Assembly (NCBI GenBank): GCA_028641055.1
Contig: CM054059.1
Location: 45,024,477-45,088,476 of the forward strand
DNA length: 64,000 nucleotides
Direction of reading: 5' to 3'
From: Alopecurus myosuroides
Lineage: Eukaryota > Streptophyta > Magnoliopsida > Poales > Poaceae
Numbering within the stretch: position 1 is the first letter of the stretch; each line of letters begins with the position of its first letter. The position numbers and the translations under genes were made by a program. Positions 41,883 to 52,213 of this stretch are shown here, one piece after another. The notes beneath the pieces are model-generated. The model did no database searches. It was not told the origin of the DNA and saw only the letters and a list, made by a program, of their open reading frames with translations.

Positions 41883-43534
41883 TGAAGGGAATATGCCCGA
41901 GAGGCAATAATAAAATGTTTATTATGTTATTCCTTGTTTATGATAAATGTTTTTTTTCTCATGCTAGAATTGTATTAACCGGAAACATTAATACATGTGT
42001 GATTAATAAACAAACCAACGTTCCTAGTGAAGCCTCACTTTTAACTAGCTCTTTGATTAACAGATGATCAAGGTTTCCTGATCATAGACATTGGATGTTG
42101 TTAATAACGGGGTCATGTCAGTAGGAGAATGACATGATGAACTTAAACCCTAACTAAGTATAACAATACGATCAAGTCATTTAGTTTTGTTGTTATGTCT
42201 TACATTCGGAGTAACATTGTTCCTTAGACCATGAGATCATGTTAATCACTAATACCAAAAGAATACTTTGATGACATCAAACGTCACACCGTAACAGGGT
42301 GACTATAAAGGTGGCATTAGATATTCGGAAAGTGTTAGTTGAAGCTCATGGATCAAGAATGGGATTTGTCCATCCAATATGACGGATAGATATACTCAGG
42401 GCCCTCTCGGTGATATCACATCGACACCGCTTGCAAGCAAGTGATATGATCACAAGGATGTTATATCACAGGAACGAGAAAAGAGTACTTGTCGGATAAC
42501 GAGATCGAACAAGGTATGGTGGATACCGATGATCGGATCTCGGACAAGTAATATATATCGCGAGACAAAGGGAAATCGTTACGACGTTGAAAGGTTCACA
42601 CGATCACGAGAGTCATCGTTGAATATATAGGAGTCACCACGGATCTCCAGATCCCGCTGTTGATTATTGATCAGAGAGGAGTCTCGATCATGTTTGTAAT
42701 ATTCGCGAACCGTAGGGTGACACACTTAAGGTTCGATGAAGCGTTAGAGAGGATACGGAATACCGAAGAATATTTTGGGCAGCTCCGAAATTGTTTCGGG
42801 GAAAGTTGAAATAGTTCAAGGGGTTTTTCGTCGAATGGATGTTAATAGAATTAACAAATGGTTCGAGGTGCTGCGTGCAAATGTTTGTTAATGGAATTAA
42901 CAAATATAAATAAAGAAATAAAAATGTTTTATTTATTTATTAAAGAAAAACCTTTGGATTTTCTAAGTGGGAAATTAAGGAATTTTGAGTGGGTGTGAGT
43001 GGGGCTTCCACTCACATGAAGAGAGGAAGGGGTGGGAGCAGCCATGGCTGGCCGCACCCCCCCTCTGGGCTGCCTCCCCCTCCCCTATAAAAGGAGGGTG
43101 AGGGCTCCCTCTTGTACACACACTTGCCCACTTCTTTTCCCTTCCACCCGCTGCTCCATTCCATGGTCTCCGGCTTGGCGAAGTCCTGACCATGGGATTC
43201 TTCACCACCACCACGCCGTCGTGCTGCTGGAATTCCGGGGATCCTCTACTTCCGCAACCCGCTGGATCGAGGGAACGGAAGTCTTCATCGAGCTGAAGTG
43301 TGACCGATTACGGAGGCACCACCGGATTGCGGTGCACTTCTTCTCGCTCGGGATCGGCGTGAGTACGACTACGCCAACAACGAGATTTTATCTCGTACCA
43401 CTTTGAGTCTTCGAGGGTATGTTATCTCAAGACTCTCTTTCTCCATGTTGCCTTTCATCTCATAGATTAGATCTTGGACATTCGGGTTTATCGCACTTAG
43501 GATTTTTTTTGTTTTTTATGCAACGTACCCTTCA
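41883..43534 (+). repeat. Copia 2 3' LTR
   Basis: 1652 bp. About 50 substitutions and a few 1-bp indels against the 5' copy. Followed by TSD AGACC. Confidence 0.95.
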
Positions 43535-43539
43535 AGACC

Positions 43540-44093
43540 TCGTCTGCTCCATCCGGGTACTTCTGATCTACTAAGAAGTTTAAATATGGAATTGTCCAAT
43601 CCGGGTTAACGAGCAGGACTTCAATTGATTCGGACACAAGAGTATAATCAACATCTCCACCTTTTATCGATGGTTTATGCAAATGTTGGACAAACACACC
43701 TGGTAGTAGGGTTTTCACTCTTTCCGAGCCCATGCGGGCTAATGTATCCGCGTTCCAATTTTCTTCCCTTTTGACGTAAATTACTTCAAATCCTAGGAAG
43801 AAAATAGCAAACTCGTCTACCGTTCTCCGATATTCAGCCATGATGGGGCTTTTGGCGTCCCATGTTTGGTTGAGCTGACGTTGTACCAAATCTGAGTCGC
43901 CATAGCATAATATGCGTTTGACACCTATTTGTTTTGCAATGTGCAAGCCATGAAGCAAAACTTCGTATTGTTCCACATTATTGCTGGCGTTGAAGTGTAT
44001 TTGTAATACATACTCCATACTATCTCCCTTTGGGGATTTTAGCACTACACCAGCTCCAGCGCCTTCCTTCATCTTGGATCCATCAAAGTGCAT
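43540..44093 (-). pseudogene. Gypsy B second RNase H (aRH type) and start of the linker to integrase
   Basis: MHFDGSKMKEGAGAGVVLKS, then YEVLLHGLHIAKQIGVKRIL, YGDSDLVQRQ and the NADTLARMG end. This is the additional RNase H that follows the ordinary one in Tat-clade elements. Separated from the upstream frame by a TAG at 44094-44096 (probably a lost Trp codon). Copia 2 cuts it at YPDGADEVL; integrase resumes at 25133. Confidence 0.82.
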
Positions 44094-44096
44094 AAC

Positions 44097-45527
44097 CTAG
44101 TATTCTGACTCCGTCATTGGTGTGTTTTCCATTGCTTCTGTCCAATCAGCGACGAAATCTGCCAACGCCTGGGATTTAATCGCCGTCCGGGGTTGGTACT
44201 TAATGTCGAACGCAGCCAGCTCGATGCCCCATTTGGCTACTCGGCCTGTTGCGTCCGCATTGTTAATTATATCCCCTAGTGGTGCTTTACATACCACTGT
44301 TATGGAATGTCCTTGGAAGTAATGGCGGAGTTTTCGAGATGCGAAAAACACGCCATATGCCAGCTTTTGATAGTGTGGGTACCTTTGTTTGGAATCGGAA
44401 AAAACTTCGCTTATATAATATACCGGATGTTGATCTGGTATGCTTTGCTCTTCTTTCCGCCTTTCCACAACTATCACAACACTAATAACCCTGTTTGTTG
44501 TTGTGAGATACAGTAACATGGGTTCTTCGTCTTTTGGTGACGCCAAAATAGGAGCTTTCATCAAGGTTTCTTTTAGCTGGGTTAATGTTTTTTCCGCCTC
44601 TTCTGTCCACTCAAATTTGTCGGATTTCTTCAACAATTTGTATAATGGAGGAGCTTTGAATCCTAGCCGGCTTATGAACCTGCTGACGACGGCTACAGAA
44701 CCCGTCAATCTTTGTACATCTTTTAAGCACGTAGGCTTTGTGATGTTTAAGATTGCCATGATCTTTTCCGGGTTTACTTCTATTCCTCTGTGAGAAACAA
44801 TAAAACCCAGAAGTTTTCCCGAGGGAACCCCGAATACGCACTTTAATGGATACAACTTCATTTTGTAATTGCGCAAATTTTTGAAGGTTTCTCGCAAATC
44901 TTCAAGGAGTATGTCTTTTTCCTTGGAAACGACGGCGATGTCGTCCATGTAAACGTAAACATTTTTGCCAATCTGACTATGCAAACATCATTGCATGTAA
45001 ATTGCACCTGCGTTCTTCAGGCCAAAAGGCATGGTTATCTAATAGTATGTTCCATACGGGGTTATAAAGGAAGTTTTGATTTGATCTTCTTTCCTCATAC
45101 GTATTTGATGGTACCCGAAATAAGCATCAAAAAACCATAAAAGTTCAGAGCCAGTAGTGGCATCTATTATTTGATCGATTCGCGGTAATGCGAACCTATC
45201 TTTTGGACACAACTTGTTCAGACCGGTGTAATCTATACACATCCTAAGAACAGTACTATCTTTCTTCGGGACTAATACTGGTTTCGCAGACCATTCAGTA
45301 TGTATAACTTTCCGGATAAAATCAGCTGCTAATAGCCGGATAATTTCCTTGCCAATAGCCTTCCGTCTTCTTCCGTCAAATCGACGGAGACCTTGTTTGA
45401 CGGGTTTAGATCCTGGAATCACCTTGGGTTGATACTCAGCAAGCTCCCTGGGTACACCTGGCATGTCCGCAGGACACCGGGCAAAAATATCCCAGTTCTC
45501 ACGGAGGACCTTGATGAGCGCGCTTTC
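44097..45527 (-). pseudogene. Gypsy B reverse transcriptase and first RNase H/connection
   Basis: Two frames. 45039-45527 holds the fingers/palm start (KPVKQGLRRFDGRRRKAIGK, RMCIDYTGLNKLCPKDRF, up to ITPYGTYY). A small deletion and frame change near 44985-45040 removes part of the primer grip segment (the QRCMQRC stretch of Gypsy A). 44097-44984 continues with the catalytic site, read YMDD (VYVYMDDIAVVS), the thumb, RNase H (LYLTTTNRVIS, RYPHYQKLAYGVFFASRKLR) and ALADFVADWTEA. Confidence 0.85.
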
Positions 45528-46369
45528 CTATTTTTCGGTCATCCCCGTCCCCACTACGACAAATTTTGTCGGATCTTTGGGGTCTAGGATAACCTGCCTT
45601 GTATTCTCGGAAGCTTTGAAACTATCTGCGGACTTCCGGCTTCCTTTTCCTGCCGGCATTTCTGTCGGCGATACTTCTTTTGCCAGCTCTTTCAATTCCT
45701 CCTTTGCTATCACTTTTTAGCGCAAAGGGCGTTTCCTTTTTCCAGCTCGTTTGCCGATTTGAAGTCTCCTGATATGGTGATTACTCCTCCTTTTGGCCCT
45801 GGCATCTTCAGCTTGTTATAAATATAACATGATCTTGCCATGAATTCGGCGAAAGTTGGACGTCCGAGAATTGTGTGGTATACGCTCTCGAACGGCACGA
45901 CCTCGAAAGAGATTTTTCCTGTCGGAAGTGCTCTTTTTCTCCAAAGGTTACATCTAGGGAAATTTCTCCTAGGGATTGTGCTTGTCTGCCAGGAACGATG
46001 TCGTGGAAACGTATGTTGCTATGATTGAGCTGGGTCTCGGAGATTCGTAGATGCTTCAGTGTATCCAAGTACATTATGTTAATGCTGGATCCTCCATCCG
46101 TCAGCACTCTTTTTAGCCTAGTGTTTTGAACAATAGGGCTTATAATTAGAGCTTGTCTGTCGGGTTCTGGGATATTTCCAGAATGATCAGACTGATCCTA
46201 GGTAATTGGTGTATTCGAGTACTTCAAGAATTTAGGGGTTGATGGAACAACCGCGTTTATTTCTCGAAGTGTCCTCTTTGCCACCTTTGCTGAGGGAGTT
46301 GCGAGGAAATTTAGATTGCATTCTCCATCGACTCTCGGGGAACTTTGGTTCGCCTTTTCGTTGATGTTC
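45528..46369 (-). pseudogene. Gypsy B protease region, several frameshifts
   Basis: Pieces in different frames: 46198-46369 (FLATPSAKVAKRTLREINAV), 45808-46107 (MLTDGGSSINIMYLDTLKHL, active-site motif TDGGSS), 45710-45898 (ARSCYIYNKLKMPGPKGGVI) and 45528-45713, ending GTGMTEK and TAG. The final TAG matches Gypsy A. Confidence 0.82.
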
Positions 46370-47863
46370 CTAGATTTTTTCGTCAGTGTCCGATTCACGG
46401 TCTTCTTTTTCAGCTTCTGGCTTTTGCTTGGAGAATTTCCTCTTGGAGTTCTTCCCCTTGTTCCCGGATCCTGCACTGCCTTTCATATGCTTATCGAGTC
46501 GGCATTGCGCGTTAGTATGGGTGGGTTTCCCAAATTGCGAATGGTGGACACAGTTCTCCGACTTAATATTTTGCCACTCTTCCTCTGTGTAGGAGATAGG
46601 TTCTGTGTTTCTTCCTTTCCATCTGCTTCCATTATCCTTTCCAAAGGCTAGGTTAACTTCTTTGGGCTTTGGCTGTGTTTCTGGAGTAGCTTTTTTCTCA
46701 GAACGTGGCATCTTTTTGGCCTGAGCCAAAGCGTCGATATTTCCACCTCTCGCTCTGATGTCATCTTCGGCCGCTGCATGCTCATTTGCGGTTGTAATCA
46801 TAGATCCGAGATCTTTGTGCTGCTTTGAACCAACCATGGACGGTACGAGGCCGGCTTTTAAGCCATTGACGAAAGCATGCATTGCTTGTACGTCACTTAC
46901 TCCAGAGCAGTTGTTCTTCATTGCAGTCCATCTTGAGATAAAGTCCACGTATGGCTCATCCTCAAACTGGGTGCAGCGGTTTAGCTGGTTGATGCTGGTT
47001 GGACGTTTGTAAGTTCCCCGAAAATGCTGAGTAAAAACTCTAGCCATATCGTCCCAGCTATCTACGGTTCTTGACGGAAGCCCGTTAATCCAATCTCTGG
47101 CTCCATCCAGTAACATTAGGGGGAGGAATTTTACTGCCTCTAAATCTGTCCCTTTGTTGATCTGGACGGCCGTATAATAGTCTGAGAGCCAGGTATCTGG
47201 GTTTATACTGCCGGTATATTTTTGATATGTTGGACCAACTTTGGCAAAGCCAGAATGTAGAGTTATCCTTCGGATCCTGTCAGTGAAACACTTAGGTCCA
47301 AAGTATAGATCATCTCTTTCCGCCTTATCGGTGTGTGCGGAATATCTACCGGCTGAATCGACATAAGGGGATCTGCTCCTTTCTGGCCCATTGTTGCGCG
47401 GATGTGCTCTTCTGGGATTATCCCTGTTTCGTCCGTTATCACGCCCTTTGGAATGAGGCGGAGTTCTGCTCCTTGGCCTTTCCTTATTCTCAGGGGGAGT
47501 ACGAGATCTCTCATGTCTGTGAGGAATGTCGTATCTACCGACTTTTTCAGCAGGGCATCTTGGAGGCGGCATTGCTTTTCCGTCCTTTCGGTTTTGTTCT
47601 TCCCGATCACGGGGGTTGACTCCACCTTTCGGCGGATGGGATCCTGTTCTGGACGTTGCATCCTTGTTATCAGGAATTTTCTTGTCCTTTTTCGGATCTC
47701 CTTTCTTCTCTTTTGAATTGCCTGAATCTCCAGGTTCTCCAGGTCCAGGTGCTCTAGTGGCGCATGTGGCTGTTTTGCATAGGGCTGAGTCGTCATGCAA
47801 CTTCCTTGGTCTTGCCTGCCGTCGCTGCTGTTGTTGCAATGCTTTTCCTAAGAAAGCATACAC
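46370..47863 (-). pseudogene. Gypsy B gag, main part
   Basis: 497 codons open, the longest surviving Gypsy B frame and a guide to the undamaged family sequence. Gln-rich start (ALQQQQRRQARP), charged region, Arg/Ser/Pro-rich repeats (RYDIPHRHERSRTPPENKER), gag core (VKFLPLMLLDGARDWINGLP...WDDMARVFTQHFRGTYKRPT), then a single Cys/His segment CVHHSQFGKPTHTNAQC and a Lys-rich tail. Ends at TAG after DTDEKI where Gypsy A has CAG. Confidence 0.83.
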
Positions 47864-49296
47864 CCTTTGGATTTTTTCATCATTGGAGTACAGATCATCA
47901 TTGAGGATGGCAATTGCAGCTTCCGCATTTTCTGCTGCGGTTTTGTATATAGGTTCGCCCCTGGCATCGATGTCGTTTACTTGCTTTTACCAAGGAGGGT
48001 TTTGGAACCGTTCCATCGGCTGCAATACTTCCGGTCTTACGATTCCGGGTAACCGTGTAGGTTTTATGCCAAATCTATTATTTCTCTCGTACTCCTCAAT
48101 TTCTTCCTGCTTCAACTTAATGTCAGTTTGGGTTTGTAGGAGATTTTCCGGAGTTCTGAATAGATGTTGCTATTGACTTTGGAGAGCTTGTCTCCTGGCT
48201 TCCAGCACTTCAGGGGGTTCGTGTAGTCCCACTAGTGTTTGAAGTAAATCCCGTTCGTCCTGTTCTGACATTAGTGGAACAGGGATTTCCTTCGTTTTCT
48301 TCTCCGCAGACTTGACTCCGCTTCCTCCTCATACTTCCAGGTTTTCGTTGGCGGGATCCACCAGTTTTTTCTTCCGGAGTTTGTACTGGAGTTTCTTGGC
48401 AGCCTTGTTTCTTTTCTTGGAAGATGGAGTTTTTTTACCAGGTTCCTCTTCTGTCAATTCCTTGACATTAGGGTAAATCGGACTGGTTTCACCGTCCCCT
48501 CTTTCCTCGTCTGGCGGAGGTGTTTGAGGGTCTTCCTAACTTTCAGCATCCGTGTTTTCAGCCGGTTTTGCCATAAGCACTTCATGGAGGCCCTCTTGAA
48601 GAGATTTGACCTTTCTTTCGAAAGCATCTTCATCTTCGTCCTCGGAATCGAGCTCATCTGATCTGGGTTCCGATTCTAATCTCGCCTCAATGGCGGCTAG
48701 CACATAATCGGCTTCCGAGTTCGTCGTCGTATCGACGGATGTCGGATCTTCCACCTCTACCGTGGGATTGTTTTCTTCTGCCTTTTCCACGGGATTGTTT
48801 TTGTCCGTGTTTTTGGCGATCTCGGTTTGCACATACCAATAAAGTGCGATCTCGTTGCAGGCATCTCTGAAGAGGAAGCAATTTGAGCAGGATATTGGCG
48901 ATTCGAGCAAAATCCGGCATCATTGTTTTCTTCAACTGGGTATAGGACGGGTGGGATAAATCTACTTCCACCACAGAATCCCATTGCTTCTGCAGTTAAT
49001 CCGATAAAGATGTTTGCAGATCCAATCGGTAAAACACAGGCACTTACCATATGATTCCGTGCTGGCATGTACGATCCGTTGTCGAGGAAGCGCCCAACGT
49101 CGTTGTCGAATTCCAAGCTTCTAACAGTTATGGTACTGTCGATTCCGCCGAGTATCCCCGATCGAAACATAATGCCTGACGTCGCTGGCCCCACGGTGGG
49201 CGCCAACTGTTGAGACATCGTTGTAGGGATCATAGACGAGGGTGCCATGAGTTTACGGGTAGAGACGTGGGGGGGGGGAACGTGGTAGTATGACAA
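47864..49296 (-). pseudogene. Gypsy B gag N-terminal region, starting inside the LTR
   Basis: The frame 48757-49296 begins in the LTR (MAPSSMIPTTMSQQLAPTVG crosses the LTR/PBS junction at 49207) and carries the conserved block (GILGGIDSTITVRSLEFDND, GSANIFIGLTAEAMGFCGGS). It shifts to 48536-48910 (EADYVLAAIEARLESEPRSD...EVLMAKPAENTDAES), then is broken by stops and shifts down to 47864. Confidence 0.75.
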
Positions 49297-49758
49297 CCAG
49301 GGACACCGAAGTTTACCCAGGTTCGGTACGTCGCAACTAGGCGGCGTTCCTACTCCTACAATCTCACTAAATCAGGGCTGAAGTCTGAAGTACACAGAGT
49401 AGAATGTGAGTTTGGGTTGCTAACTCGACGAGGATCAACTTCTCGGCGAGTTGGCTTCTAGCTAATTGTCTGTTATCTTTCTTATCTCCCGGCCATCTTT
49501 ATATAGATAGCCGGGTTAGGGCCTACAGAAAGGAAACCTAGAAGATTACGGTAAGTTCTAACTTGGAAGGCAAGAATCTGCCTTCTACTCCAAGCCGCAC
49601 CACGTGGGCCGTGGTCCGGGTTCTTCTAGAATCCAGCTTCTACGCGTCAGCTTACTGGACCGCCTAATGGACTGTGATCCATTACCAATGAGGCCACCCT
49701 GGTAATCCGGCTCTTTAAGACAATGCCGGATATACCCCTAATCAGTATATATCCGACA
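49208..49758 (-). repeat. Gypsy B 5' LTR (right)
   Basis: 551 bp; about 33 substitutions plus a G-run expansion (49270-49279) relative to the left copy. PBS TGGCGCCCACCGTGGGGC at 49188-49205 on the minus strand. TSD TTACC at 49759-49763. Confidence 0.92.
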
Positions 49759-49763
49759 TTACC

Positions 49764-50452
49764 CTTGTTCTTACTTATAGGGAACTGATGATTGAAGCCC
49801 AGTTTGGAGGTGAAAGTCATGGTACCTTTCCCTACATCAATAGTTGCTCCCAAGAGCTTTAACAGAGATCGTCCAAGTAATTTGGCCTCCTCCTACACAT
49901 TCAATAACAAGATAATCAGTGGATACCATTCTCCCTAGAAGTTTTGTAAACACCCCCTCAGCTATTTCAACGGGAAATATGGTGGTGTTATTAGTGAGAG
50001 GTATTTCTTCTCCTCCCTCAGAAAGTCCCCAAAGACTCAAAGATTCATAAATCTCTGTAGGCATAAGACAAAATTTAGACATAATATCACAACGAGCATG
50101 AAAAGTTTCACCATTTATAGTGACTTTTACTATAGGGATCATATCTGAGGCTTCAAAATTTATTGGGACATAATCAAAATGTTCACGAATCTGATTATAG
50201 CCTTATTTTAAGCAAGATACATGTGTCTCAAGATTGTTTAATCTAGCATAAATACTTGCAAGAGCTATATCAGTTTTACTAGGTGAGCTATAGATGGCAA
50301 TCAATTTTTTATGGCATTAAAAGCTTGATCCCCATCATAATGAAGGAAATCTCCTCCTACTACCGTATCCAAAGCATACCTATAGTAAAGAACAAGACCA
50401 AAGTAAAAGCTACGAAGAAACAGGCTTAGAGTTGTTTTATGTTCAGTTTTAT
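49764..50452 (-). pseudogene. Gypsy element C, retropepsin-like fragment (right piece)
   Basis: Minus-strand frames 49837-50142 (IPIVKVTINGETFHARCDIM...LLGRMVSTDYLVIECVGGGQ) and 49764-49853 (MGATIDVGKGTMTFTSKLGF). The retropepsin Asp stands in CDIM, where the family has a DTG/DIG-type motif, so it is degenerate. The frame carries over to 7809 on the far side of Gypsy B. To the right (50150-50452) the sequence is gag-like but has no clear frame, and it stops at the LTR-like unit E. Confidence 0.6.
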
Positions 50453-51106
50453 GTGACGCCCCGAGATCGGGCACTATGCAGATTTCAGCATTCCCGCCAA
50501 AATCCACATAATAGCCAATTCCAGGTTGCCACTTGTGATAGCATTACACCAGTTCACGAATAATCCACAACAACAACAGAAAAGAGATTTACAAGATGAC
50601 TCAAACGAGTCAGGGATACAACTGATACCATACAAAGATCCAAATAACAGCGGAAGAAACAACATATCGTCCGTCTACGGACAAGATACAAATTGGACTA
50701 AGAGTCCTGAAGATAACCGAGAGCGTCCAATCCCTGCCCAGGCCAAGCCGGAGGGATTCCCAAGCTAACGTCGTCAGACTTCAAACCTGTTGACTGCAAT
50801 ATTGAATATGCAGCCACGAAAGAGATTCGTGGGTCAGTACGGTTAAGTACTGGCAACACTACAAGAAATATGTTGATACATGACCCTTTTTTAATGACCA
50901 TGGATGAATTTGTCATAGATCCATGACCATGTTTAATCTGTTGGTCATGACATGTTTGGGAGGGACTAAACACATGACTTTTTTGCCAAAAAAGTCATGA
51001 TTTTCTTTAACAAGATGGTCATAGCACATTATACCTGGTGTATGACCCTTTTTTTGCTTAACTAAGACCAAATTGAATTGGTCATGCGTTTGTTGGCGGT
51101 GATTTT

Positions 51107-51260
51107 TGCCTATGTGTCATGTCCACGTGTCAATGTTTGCCTACGTGTCATGTCCACGTGTCAATTTTTGCGTATGTGTCATGTTCACGTGTCAATTTTT
51201 GCCTATGTGTCATGTCCACGTGTCAATTTTGACTATGTGTCACTTCCACGTGATAATTTA
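51107..51260. repeat. 31-bp minisatellite with a G-box in most units
   Basis: Five units starting at 51107, 51138, 51169, 51200 and 51230, consensus TGCCTATGTGTCATGTCCAC followed by GTGTCAATTTT. The CCACGTGTC core is a CACGTG G-box/ABRE-type word; the third unit has TTCACGTGTC and the last CCACGTGAT. Confidence 0.85.
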
Positions 51261-51420
51261 TGTACTGATATTTTCCTACGTGTAAGAAAGCCATACTGAA
51301 CAGGAGTGGATACACCCAACGAAGTGAAAAGTGAAAAATAAGCAAGCCATACTAAACAGGAGTGGATGCACTCACCGAAGTGAAAAGTGAAAAATACGAA
51401 GAAAATATGGGGCGAGTAGA

Positions 51421-51473
51421 GGGATCGAACCCACACCCTCGTGTGCACTAGGAAGGCGCCTACCAGTAGACCA
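51421..51473 (-). repeat. tRNA-like module 1 (Pol III box A/box B)
   Basis: On the minus strand, box A TGGTCTACTGG (51473-51463) and box B GGTTCGATCCC (51431-51421) are separated by 31 bp, the spacing of an intron-less tRNA gene. A T-run follows (near 51403-51406). The acceptor and T stems pair poorly, so it is tRNA-derived rather than a functional tRNA. Confidence 0.6.
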
Positions 51474-51581
51474 AGGATCGGTTTCTGTTACAGTAGGACA
51501 TTCTATTCTTTTATACATTTTGTTCTCTCTGCCTTGCGAAACGAAATGAAAGAAAATAAAAAGAATAAGGGGGCGTCGGTA

Positions 51582-51635
51582 AGGTTCGAACCCAGGACCT
51601 TATGTACAGGTTTGTCATCGCTCACCACCAGACCA
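51582..51635 (-). repeat. tRNA-like module 2
   Basis: Box A TGGTCTGGTGG (51635-51625) and box B GGTTCGAACCT (51592-51582) are 32 bp apart; T-runs near 51555-51562 follow on the minus strand. Confidence 0.6.
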
Positions 51636-51759
51636 AACAATGGTTTGTGATACGTTGACACAACTAACCATTTTCAATATCCGTAATGCGTCCTGGGCTG
51701 CACTGACAGGTGGGACCCAAACCAACCAGGCTAATACAGGAAAATAAGGGGCGGAGGGA

Positions 51760-51813
51760 GGGATCGAACCCACGCCCTCGCGCGCACCTCTCAGCGCACC
51801 AACCGGTAGACCA
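51760..51813 (-). repeat. tRNA-like module 3
   Basis: Box A TGGTCTACCGG (51813-51803) and box B GGTTCGATCCC (51770-51760) are 32 bp apart; TTATTTTCC follows. Modules 1-3 share flanks (AAAATA(A/T)GGGGCG on one side, GGTTTCTG or GTTTCTGA on the other), so they arose by duplication at about 160-180 bp spacing. Confidence 0.6.
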
Positions 51814-51824
51814 CGGGTTCGTTT

Positions 51825-52213
51825 CTGAAAGTACAAGCCATTCACGTCTTTTATACATATTAACTCGTCTTGGGCTAGCTGCTGGGCTGGGCCGGCCGTG
51901 CAGGGAGCGATCTGCGACGCGACTTTGCTGCACGGTCGCGCTGGCACGGGCTGACCACGCCGGTGGCTGGGCCGGCAGGCTTGCCAGGCTTGCTGGTTTC
52001 TTTTTTGGCATTTGTTTTTCTTCTTTTATAACTTTTGGTTTTGAACCCCAATTTCAACCAAATAAGTTATGATTTAAAAAAATATGTATTATGTTATTCT
52101 AGACTATTAAAGAACATTTTCAGTAAAAATAAAATAAAAATACCCTAAACTTTATATGTTGATTCATATAGGGTTGTGAAGATTCTTAATTAAAAAATAA
52201 AAATACACGTTAT
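51825..52213. other. CACTA-2 interior before the 673-bp array
   Basis: A GC-rich patch (51870-51990), then AT-rich DNA. No gene recognised. Confidence 0.4.

Larger units (their letters stand above)
25134..43534 (+). mobile_element. Copia 2: complete Ty1/copia element carrying Gypsy A
   Basis: LTRs 25134-26783 and 41883-43534 (TGAAGGGAATAT...GTACCCTTCA) flanked by the duplication AGACC (25129-25133, 43535-43539). It inserted into Gypsy B pol, between the second RNase H and integrase. Own length without Gypsy A is about 8.5 kb. I count about 50 LTR mismatches (about 3 %). The whole internal set is present but carries a frameshift, stops and a lost integrase Asp. Confidence 0.95.
7810..49758 (-). 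mobile_element. Gypsy B: Tat-type Ty3/gypsy retrotransposon split by two copia insertions
   Basis: Bounded by LTRs 7810-8353 and 49208-49758, both TGT(C/T)GAGACATCG...ATATCCGACA, and flanked by the 5-bp duplication TTACC (7805-7809 and 49759-49763). Its own length after removing the two insertions is about 12.3 kb. On the minus strand the order is LTR, PBS, gag, protease, RT/RNase H, a second RNase H, integrase, then an opposite-strand gene, then LTR. The RNase H pair and the antisense gene point to the Tat clade. By eye the LTRs differ at about 6 % of positions, the most of any pair here, as expected for the outermost host. All reading frames are broken. Confidence 0.9.

Noticed and set aside
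47335..47716. Plus-strand frames across Gypsy B gag
   Set aside because: Antisense shadows of the minus-strand gag frame.
51421..51813. Functional tRNA genes
   Set aside because: Box A and box B spacing is right but acceptor and T stems do not pair well and no clean anticodon arm can be drawn; listed as tRNA-like repeats instead.
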